Assembly: GCA_020809705.1 (NCBI GenBank)
Contig: CP085829.1
Coordinates: 4,836,001 to 4,900,000 of the forward strand
DNA from: Calonectria ilicicola
Lineage: Eukaryota; Ascomycota; Sordariomycetes; Hypocreales; Nectriaceae
DNA length: 64,000 nucleotides
Reading direction: 5' to 3'
The position numbers and the translations under genes were made by a program. Each line of letters starts with the position of its first letter. The first letter of the stretch is position 1. The notes beneath the pieces are model-generated. The model did not search any database. It was not told where the DNA came from and was given only the letters and a program-made list of their open reading frames with translations. Shown here piece after piece: positions 56,313-64,000 of the stretch.

Positions 56313-56756
56313 TCACTTGGACACTGAATGAGGTCGATATTCGATGCGGGCCGAGCATTCTCCAAGGTCAGATGGGCCCAGCGCCTGCGCAGGCAGGTAT
56401 GAGCAGCGAGATGAACATCGCTGTTGATGGATGTAGATCTCTGTTTTGTTCCTTTCAATGGAAGCTTTGACACGGTGGATTAGATGACCTGAACGGTAGC
56501 ATTTGAACGATAAAAATGCATCCAAAATTAACTGGATAGCATCGGTAACTTGGATGGCTTCTTCAGAACTCGGACTATCGATGTGTTCTGGTTTTGTGTC
56601 AGAATTCTTTTCCACGAAAAGAGAATCAAACCAACCCACTGGACGTTTGGCTTTGGTAACTTCTTCCAACTGCTGGCGTTGCGTCAGGGGCCAAGTCGTG
56701 AGGTGGTCCGGATTTGTATAATGAGACCATTGTGTAGGCTTGTGGTATGCTAGCAT
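56313..56756 (-). pseudogene. 147-codon open segment of the decayed region
   Basis: This is the longest uninterrupted frame of the decayed region. It begins at a non-ATG codon and reads HKPTQWSHYTNPDHLTTWPL, then VTDAIQLILDAFLSFKCYRS, with a mixed composition like a folded protein. It has no ATG of its own and its neighbours are in other frames, so it is treated as an exon or fragment of a broken gene. No domain was recognised. Confidence 0.45.
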
Positions 56757-57659
56757 CTGGGAGGAAATCCAGAGAATACGTGCTGCAAATCTGTTTTTGC
56801 ATATGGATTCTGTACCCTCCCCATCGGCTCTGGATCAAAGTAGTAGGTATCGGTGAATTGCACAAGTGCAAGGTGGCTACGAGTTCGCAACCAGCGACGG
56901 GAGTCATGAAGAAGGGACGAGAGGCGAGCGAGCAGACCAGAATCTAACAAGAAATGTCTTGGGTAGAACTCCTGAGCCAACCCACACGCAACAGAGCCTT
57001 AGGCTTCATTAGCTCTTCGGACAGAAGCTGTGAGACATGTTAGCTCCCATTGCTTGACTAGAGCGGCCATAAATGACGAGCTAGATATACCTTGGACACA
57101 TGAATGGTGTCTATTTCATTGGCCTTGTAAAAGAGGTCTCCCAACTGCGAGTGCCATGTTCAAGACGTTAGCTTGCTCCTCGTAATGTGTGTGTTGACTA
57201 GAGTATATGAAATTTGCCTATAATTCCATGGACGTGGGTACGGTTGCACTCAGTTGGCAGATGCCATGTCGTCCCAAAAGGCGAGAAAGTGGAGAAGAAG
57301 GACGCTGTTGGTAGGCCCTTGCACAATCCTCTTTTACATCCTAATGGAAAACAAGGCAAGCGATGAGGGAAGAGATACTGCTTTTCCCACAAAGGTAGCG
57401 CCTTTGCCAGAGGCGCATGGGAGCGGTATGTTGATGAGCTGGACGAGATGATTGTGAGATAGTCTGCAATGCGAATGGTGTTCAGGCACTACAGTTGATG
57501 AGACTATGCTAGTCGTTGATGTTACCTTAAGGTCTAATTCGTAGTTGAGCAGTTAGCAGGTGTTGCAAGCGAGAACTGGTCATGTTCCAAGGGTATAATT
57601 GTCTGTTGTGAGGGGCCTCCGCCCACTAGCGAGAAGGAGTCTAGTGCCTCTTGTTCCAT

Positions 57660-58606
57660 TGTTGGTATTGGTGTATGTATATGTATTTCTGGATGATGAA
57701 GGAGAGAGAGAAAGGAATGAAAGCGAGGAGGAGGAGGAGGGATCTTTATAGAAGGCTGGCGAGGGTTGATGAATCATCACGGATAACTGCCTTGATTACT
57801 TGATCACCCGTGTCCACGTATACTTCGCATTGATTGCTCGTATTGGAACTTGTTTGCGTCTCACGACGGCCGGATAGTTGTCATGTTTGCCTACTGTGTA
57901 GCGGGATAATTGCATCATGACGTGTTTATGGCGGGTGTCAGTAGGACGGACCCATAGAAAGAACGGGAGACGGCGTTGGCGTGCAACGCAATCAAGCGGA
58001 TGCAACGGATCGGGCGTCTTGGACGGAGTTGGTGCGCAATGACCAAGGCCGTAGTCCAGAGATGGAAAAGTGTGGTGGATTTGCAGGATTTGGATTTGGA
58101 TGTGCAAGATCGGATGAGCAAAAGTTAAAAACAACGTTAACGGGGAACCTTGTTCCGAGCATGGGCCATTGGTGGATTGGTGGTTGGTGGTTTATGGTCG
58201 ATCATGACGAATTTGGTATTATCGTGGGATTTATTAACTATGGGTGGAGATAGTCAGTCTTCTTTGGTGGTCGTTTTTGAGTTGCTCCAGTGGTTTCACT
58301 CATGCTTCACTGTACATCTCCACCACCCGCACCTGCATCTCGGTGCCTCCCTTGGCAGTGGGCGCCGACGTGCCATTGGCGCCCCCCAGTGCCACCATCA
58401 GCCCTATTGTCGTATTGATGGCACCCTAAATTTAGGTAGTCCGTAGCCCGCTGTTGGCCTAGACCGCGTCCCGCGCATCCCTTGTGACAGCTGTCGCTAC
58501 GCATCTGTCGTGCTCGTAAAAACAAGGCCCGTCGTCCTGTTGCAGTCGCGAGCGGCTTCAGGGGCAGCCAGACGACAGAGGAACGACGCCAGCAACTCGC
58601 CTGCCC
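57660..58606. other. Intergenic region, no gene seen
   Basis: About 0.95 kb between the apparent 5' end of the decayed - strand gene and the GH125 start. On the - strand a TATAAAG motif sits at about 57743-57749, some 85 bp upstream of the relic ATG. The rest presumably holds the GH125 promoter. Confidence 0.45.
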
Positions 58607-60350
58607 ATGATGCCCCAGCCCCAGCTCCTCGCCCTCGCTCTGCTGGCCGCAGCCGCGTCCGTGGAGGCCAGCTGTCCCAATTACGAGCAGTACGCCCGCC
58701 AGCGTCACGAACCCATCTCGACTGGCCGCTACGCGTTCCCCTTCCAGCGCCCGAGCAAGCAGTGCCGCACGTACTCGGCCCCCGCCGTTGAGAATGCCAT
58801 CTACAAGGAGATGACCGGCGCAATTGGCGATCCCGATCTATATCAGCTATTCCAGAACGCATGGCCCAACACGCTAGACACGACTGTGCGGTGGACCGGC
58901 GTCTCTGCCGACAACCCCGACGAGGAGGTGGGCTGCGAACCCTGCAATGAAGCTATTCCCAAACACTAACATGTTACTGCCAGCTCGCCTTCATCACCAC
59001 CGGCGACATTGATGCCATGTGGCTCCGCGACAGTGCGAACCAGCTCCAATCATACAAGTCGATCATTACAAGCAAAGACACTAAGGGCAGCGACATCGCC
59101 TCGCTCTTCCGCGGCGCCATCAACCTCCAGGCCCGCTACATCCGCAAGTCGCCCTACTGCAACGCCTTCCAACCACCGCCCGAGGCCAAACTCAAGCTCG
59201 CGCGCCGCGCTGTGAGCCCCCGCGACGACGTCCACCCGCAGTATGACTCCAATGTCGTCTTCGAGTGCAAATATGAGCTTGACTCGCTCGCCGCCTTTCT
59301 CCAGCTGTCCTGGGACTACTACGAGGAGAGCGGTGACGGCACCTTTTTTGGCAAATTCGGCTGGGTTGCCGCCGTCAAGAGGATCCTCCAGCTAGCCAAC
59401 CTCATGCAGAAGGGCACCTACGGCGAAGACGGCACTGTCCTCGACTCGCACTACACTTGGCTCCGCAACTCTGACAGCGCCTCCGAAACGGTGTCCAACC
59501 ATGGTCGGGGCGCTCCCGTCAAGGGCCACATTGGCCTCGTGCGCAGCTTCTTCAGGCCCTCAGATGACGCCTGCATCTACCAGTACTTCATCCCCGCCAA
59601 CATGATGTTTGCGCGCTACCTGACGTCCTGCGCCACCATCATGCGCAAGTTAGACGCTGGGGTGGCCAAGGAGATGGAGGAAATGGCTGCCGGAATTGAG
59701 ATTGGCATCAATGAGCATGCTATTATTCCACATGCCAAATTTGGTGACGTTTACGCCTATGAAATCGACGGCTTTGGCTCATACAACCTCATGGTAAGAA
59801 ACCCCGATCCCAAAGAACGTTTACCCGGCTCTCATGACGCTAACAACCGCGGCCCAAAGGACGACGCAAACCTCCCTTCCCTCCTCAGTATCCCTCACAT
59901 GGGCTACAAACCCGCCTCCAACCACGTCTACGACAACACCCGCGCCTTTGTCCTTAGCTCGTACAACCCCTACTACGCCCGTGGCCCCGTCCTAAACGCC
60001 ACCGGCGGCCCGCACCTGGGTCCTGGCATGGCATGGCCAATGGGCCTGATTATTCAGATGATGACGACAGACAAGGATGAAGAAATTGTCGATGGAATTC
60101 GGCAACTTTTGGGATCTACGAGCGGGCTCGGCTTGATCCACGAGACCGTCAATAGCCACGACGAAAATAGATGGACAAGGTCTTGGTAAGATTGCACCAT
60201 GAGATCTTTAATGAAGAAATGAAAATTAGAAATACTGACTTTTATCCCAGGTTTGCATGGGCGAATGGTCTGTTTGGACAGATGATCTTGGACTTGAAGA
60301 AACGGAAACCGGAATTAATATCCAGGAGTTATCAAGGCAATGCTAAATAA
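58607..60350 (+). CDS. Glycoside hydrolase family 125 exo-alpha-1,6-mannosidase, secreted
   Basis: Four exons (58607-58927, 58984-59793, 59860-60185, 60251-60350) encode 518 residues. An N-terminal signal peptide (MMPQPQLLALALLAAAASVEA) points to secretion or the secretory pathway. The GH125 fold is marked by FITTGDIDAMWLRDSANQ (residues 110-127, including Asp115, Asp117 and Asp123), FECKYELDSLAAFLQLS, DSHYTWLRNSDSASETV, and the C-terminal block IHETVNSHDENRWTRSW that splices to FAWANGLFGQMILDL, where the catalytic base of the family lies. The enzyme removes terminal alpha-1,6-mannose from glycans or cell-wall mannan. Intron 1 has a non-standard GTGGGC donor, intron 2 is 66 nt and stop-free, intron 3 is 65 nt. 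The gene is complete and converges on HUL5. Confidence 0.93.
59794..59859 (+). other. GH125 intron 2 (multiple of three, no stop)
   Basis: Donor GTAAGA, branch-like GCTAAC near the 3' end, acceptor AAAG. Its 66 nt keep the frame open if unspliced. Removal joins GFGSYNLM to DDANLPSLLSIPHMGYKP, the uninterrupted GH125 sequence. Confidence 0.85.
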
Positions 60351-60515
60351 CAAAAATCAATATCATGGCTAGTGTATACGCTAGTGCAGAAAAAAAAGTG
60401 AATCTTAATTCTGATGAATCATTTACAACTGTGTAAACCACCAATACCCCAAACTGATCGCTAATTTTGACCAAGTCCTGCCCTTCCAAACTCAACCATC
60501 ACTGTCATTTATTGA

Positions 60516-63500
60516 CTAACTCAGATCGAATCCTGCCCCAGATGTAATTGCATAGAGTAACTTCTCTCGGAGTGTCTCCTCTGTTGTATATCTTGGTAGC
60601 TTTAGCAGGTTCACACATGTGCTGGTACTTGGCAATCTGTCCTCGTCAGTTCCTCCATCACGAATGCTAAAGTTGGGCTTGAGCTGAGAGAAGCCCAGTA
60701 ATGGAGCGCGAGGCGTCGAGCTGACGTATTTGAGTACATCGCGCCGTTGGGCGTCGGTGAAGCCCTGCATAACTTTCCAGAAGAGCTTGATGGTGTCATG
60801 CTCCTGCCCATCGTCTCCAATCTCGTATAAACCGCTGTAAACAGTGTTCCGACGTAGGTCCTCAATGTCAATCTCTAATGAATCTCCACCTACAAGGCGC
60901 TGAAGTTCGGATTGATTGAACATGGACAGCCACGACGGACGGATGATGGCGCGAAGACCACGCAAGAAAGCTGCTGTTTGGAGGGATGGTTGGACGACAA
61001 GGCGGTGGCGAGCAATGTATGAGATGTACAAGAGCCGGTTGTCATTGGTAACCTGTACCTGGTCGCCGCTGGCAATCAGATTCCTGGTAATTGTTCTGAC
61101 TGGTTCCCCAGGTTGTGAGACCTGATCTGTGACAGTAAAGTCAATGCCCAGCTCTGAGATGTCTCCGGAGTAATTCTTCAACCGAAGCATGCCATTGTAT
61201 AAATCTTCGTCCATGTCGCGCAAGTCGTTGACGCTACCCTTGTAGTTGTTCTCATCGTTTGGACCCGTGGATGCCCACTTCAGGAGGAAGAAGCCTGCAA
61301 ATGCTAAATCCACTAGGATCCCCTCATACATGCATTTCCCAACGATTCTTCCCAAGAACTCGAATCGCTTGAGAAGACTGCCCATGTGTCCCTTCCATTC
61401 TGGATCCGATTCTGTCATCCCGGCCGCTTTCAAAGCCTCGCGCTCCACATCGACCGCCGATGGATCGGGGTAGAGGAGGCCCTTTTCATTCGAGGTAAAC
61501 ATGCCAGGTCCCTTATTCTGGTTTCCAAAGGCTTCCGAGGTCACACTGATTAGAAACTCCTTGGTGACGCCACCTCCATCAATACCGGCTTCTGCGGCAC
61601 CAAACTGATCCACAAAGGTAATCTGGATCGGGTCTTTAAGACCTTCGCCAAGCTCATAGAATTGCTTGTATGCGTCCTCAAAGAGATTTTGTCGGCGGAT
61701 GCGGGCGTGATGCCTAGCAAACGGGTGAGATGGGTACGGGTTGTCTCCATCCCTACGCATGCGATCTAGTTGGATAAATTGACGAAAGATGACAACACGG
61801 GTTTCAAAAGGGATAGCAAAGGGCATGTGCTTGAGAATCTCTAGCTTCGGGCCGAGCTCTGCCAATCGTCGTTCACGCTGAACACGCCTTTGCTGGGCTT
61901 TTAATCTCTCCAATCTTGCATGCCGAGAGAGCCTCTGTCCGGCAAGAGTAGAATAAAAGCCAGTATCAGCATCAAGATCAGCCTCAACATCAGAATCTCT
62001 TTCCTGGTCACTACCCGCATCGTCTTCTTGATTCTGTCGCTGCTCCTCAGTGATGACGGCTGTAACAAAGTCCTCCTTATCTAGCTTATCCGTCATGAGC
62101 CAGTGGTTCATGGGGAGAAATTGCTTTCTCGAGTCTCTTTCGTACAGCATCTTCATGGCTACCGTTACCATGCTTCGGAGACTGTCCAGATCAAGTCGAG
62201 TCGCAGGCCTGGATGGAGCCGAATTGTGTGTTTGTTTTGTTGACCCAGAAGATCCAAAGTATGAGTCCATACGAGATTGACTTGCTGCCTCCATAGCGTC
62301 TCGCGTTTTGAAAAGCTCCTGAGCTTTGTAATGGAGAGTAAATGCGGTGTTCTTTAGAAAGACAGTCAAAATCTTGACATCCTCTAGCGACAGGCTGCAG
62401 GAACGAATACGCGACGTTGATGAATCCGACTGCAGCAACTCAGGAAATATACCACTAAAGAAATCCTCGTCATCGCTTAGGCGAAGGATGAAGATGTATA
62501 GTTCAAGGAAAAGCAGAATTACTCGCCATTCCTGTTCTTCGATGCCATCACTTGGATTTTCGGAAGCCGCACGTAAATATCTGCTGAGAACATTGACTGG
62601 AGGCTCTGACTCGGTGGCTAACTTGTGGAACACGGTCGTTTGTTTCATAATCTGCCAGAGGAACTTGACGGTGGGAACACTTCCCGATGGGGCTGGAATT
62701 TGTTCAAGAAACAGTCGCATTCGGATGTCATCGCCGTTTGTAGGGAAGGATTGAAGCAGTGTCAGGATATAGCCTGCCAGCAGACTTGTGCCGCGAAACT
62801 CCTGAGTTGATGATCCTGCAAGATTGATAGAAAAGTCTTGCAAGAGCTTAGAGATGCCATCGCTTTCAACGAGGGAGAGCAGTTGCTGGGAGATATAAGG
62901 ATGGAGGGGCTGTAATAAATGCTCTTGGTGAGTTTCATCGGAATCTGAGGGGTCTGGAGACACCTTAATGCCGATACGGACGCTAATGTCCTGGGAGAGG
63001 GACGAAAGCAATGTGTAGAGGGTCTCTAGATAATTGAACCTGTGGGATGCGTTCAACGCGAGACTTCCCATGTCTATGAAGTGAGCGAGCAGCCAAAGCA
63101 ATCCGTCTTTTGAATGTTGGCCAATAGATTCGGTCGAGAGCTCCTCAAGAATGGCATTCGCCAGCTTAGGTGCCGAAATTGATTGTGAGAAGACACTGGT
63201 GTTTTCTTCAAAGAGGGACAAGCTCTCGCCAACTAAGAAGGAAAACGCATATGCCCGATAAATGCTTGATTCTATCAGGGGAATAGGTCAGTAAAGAGGG
63301 GACCTGGATTAATAAGGCATAGAATATCACAAACCATGTTCAGAGTTGACTGCAAAGGGAGCTGTGAGGGCTTCGAGAAAAAGGCTTGGCCATTCTCCAG
63401 CTACATCCCGGGTCTGGCATAATATGGCGAGGGCGCGGTAGTATCGGTCGATCGATGGCAATATCAGTTGCGGGGATGAGGATATTATTCGGGTGGTGAG

Positions 63501-64000
63501 CTTTAATAGTAATTGTTTTTCTGTTGTGATTCTGTAACCACGTGTTAGTAACGAGCGTGTTCGTATCCCAAAGCACATGTTATACACGTACCCTTCCGAC
63601 GTGTTGCTTTCCACCGCTTCGATAAGGAACTGTACTAGTCGCTGGATTCGCGAATGATGGGTACCTGCAGGAGCGATGGCAGGGAGATCGACGGAATCGG
63701 CATCTCGTGCATAGAGGGCAAGTCGTTGGATATCATCATTTCTTCCATTGGCGAAAAAAGAAAGCAGTAGCGTGAAGGCCTGCGTCAGTCTCTGGGGCGG
63801 CTGTAGTGTCGAGGGTGAGCTGTACAGCTCATCAAAGGCGGCTCGTCGAGCTTGTCGGAGGCTGGCTCTAGCTCGGTGACCCCTCCATGTGCGCTGGATC
63901 TTGCCAGCAGCCTTCAATCGCAGCCTCTCGGCTTGTCGCTTCTCACGGTCGGCTTGTGCATTGGAGACAGTCTTTGTGGCGTTTGATGCAGCAGAGGGGC
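60516..64000 (-). CDS. HUL5: HECT-type E3 ubiquitin ligase HUL5/UBE3C, 5' end outside window
   Basis: Visible exons are 63592-64000 (partial), 63335-63531 and 60516-63271, about 1,119 residues. The right edge cuts off only the extreme N-terminus. An IQ motif (KAAGKIQRTWRGHRARASL) preceded by a charged helix (ADREKRQAERLR) is characteristic of HUL5/UBE3B/UBE3C. The C-terminal HECT domain (about the last 380 residues) runs from the N-lobe QITFVDQFGAAEAGIDGGGV to the C-lobe with the catalytic cysteine in LPSTSTCVNLLKLPRY and ends GAGFDLS. Introns are 60 nt (63532-63591, stop-free) and 63 nt (63272-63334). HUL5 is an E4-like ligase that extends ubiquitin chains on proteasome-bound and misfolded proteins. 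Only 165 bp separate it from the convergent GH125 gene. Confidence 0.94.
63532..63591 (-). other. HUL5 intron (multiple of three, no stop)
   Basis: Donor GTACGTG, branch TTACTAAC, acceptor GGTTACAG, 60 nt. It leaves the frame open if retained. Removal joins EAVESNTSEG to ITTEKQLLLKLTTRI, giving the normal family sequence. Confidence 0.8.

Larger units (their letters stand above)
48890..57659 (-). pseudogene. Large decayed coding region, family unknown
   Basis: The - strand carries a chain of coding-like segments from about 57.66 kb down to 48.9 kb, broken by single in-frame stops and frame changes. On this strand, open stretches reach 113-147 codons; on the + strand the longest are about 90. 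The 5' end has a TATAAAG (about 57745), then an ATG at 57659 (MEQEALDSFSLVGGG). Spliceosomal introns appear still recognisable near 57.0-57.2 kb: an internal exon LGDLFYKANEIDTIHVSK sits between a CTCGCAG acceptor and a GTATAT donor. Downstream segments include HEIL-LGILDNYHSEQGN and GADIMILRDIGMAIATWSSN, and the tail GIVLDEPEHEITLMSGWK near 49.1 kb. I do not recognise a family. It may be several genes, with a copia fragment in the 50 kb area. The stops fit C-to-T changes but no intact relative is present to compare with. Confidence 0.55.

Overview
The window is nuclear DNA of a filamentous ascomycete. The protein families (fungal MED13, a copper-fist regulator, a C2H2 plus fungal-specific transcription factor, amadoriase-like FAD oxidase, GH125 mannosidase, HUL5) and the short 50-66 nt introns with GT(A/N)NGT donors and CTAAC-type branch sites fit Sordariomycetes. 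The style of the proteins suggests Hypocreales, but this is inference and I cannot name a species. No rRNA, tRNA, CRISPR or bacterial-type operon was seen.

Layout. From 0.9 to 18.9 kb: MED13 on the + strand; a hypothetical protein on the - strand with a retropepsin-like tail; a hypothetical protein on the + strand; a two-exon F-box protein; a three-exon nitronate monooxygenase; a small uncertain - strand gene inside repeat-bearing DNA; and a five-exon C2H2 transcription factor. A GC-rich, gene-free interval of 6.9 kb lies upstream of that factor (18.9-25.7 kb). From 25.7 to 46.3 kb there is a run of - strand housekeeping genes: PhyH-type dioxygenase, EFM7 methyltransferase, an SCI1/HEL117-like nuclear protein, a MAC1/GRISEA-like copper regulator, an SR140-type U2 snRNP factor, a peroxisomal FAD oxidase, TATA-binding protein (four exons) and mitochondrial ETF-ubiquinone oxidoreductase. 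From 46.4 to 57.8 kb no intact gene was found. Most of it (about 48.9-57.7 kb) is a decaying - strand coding landscape with long open frames broken by single stops and frame changes, and a short but clear Ty1/copia RNase H relic near 50.1 kb. From 58.6 kb to the right edge a secreted GH125 alpha-mannosidase (+) converges on the HECT ubiquitin ligase HUL5 (-), whose 5' end is cut by the window.

The intact genes do not form a pathway cluster. They are ordinary single-copy core genes (transcription, splicing, translation-factor methylation, protein quality control, respiration, copper homeostasis) separated by unusually long intergenic stretches. The parts most worth a second look are the decayed 9 kb region, a divergent dispersed repeat present at 6.1 and 14.9 kb, and the small protein whose C-terminus looks like a retropepsin without its catalytic aspartate. 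Splice sites for all multi-exon genes were worked out by eye from frame continuity and consensus signals.
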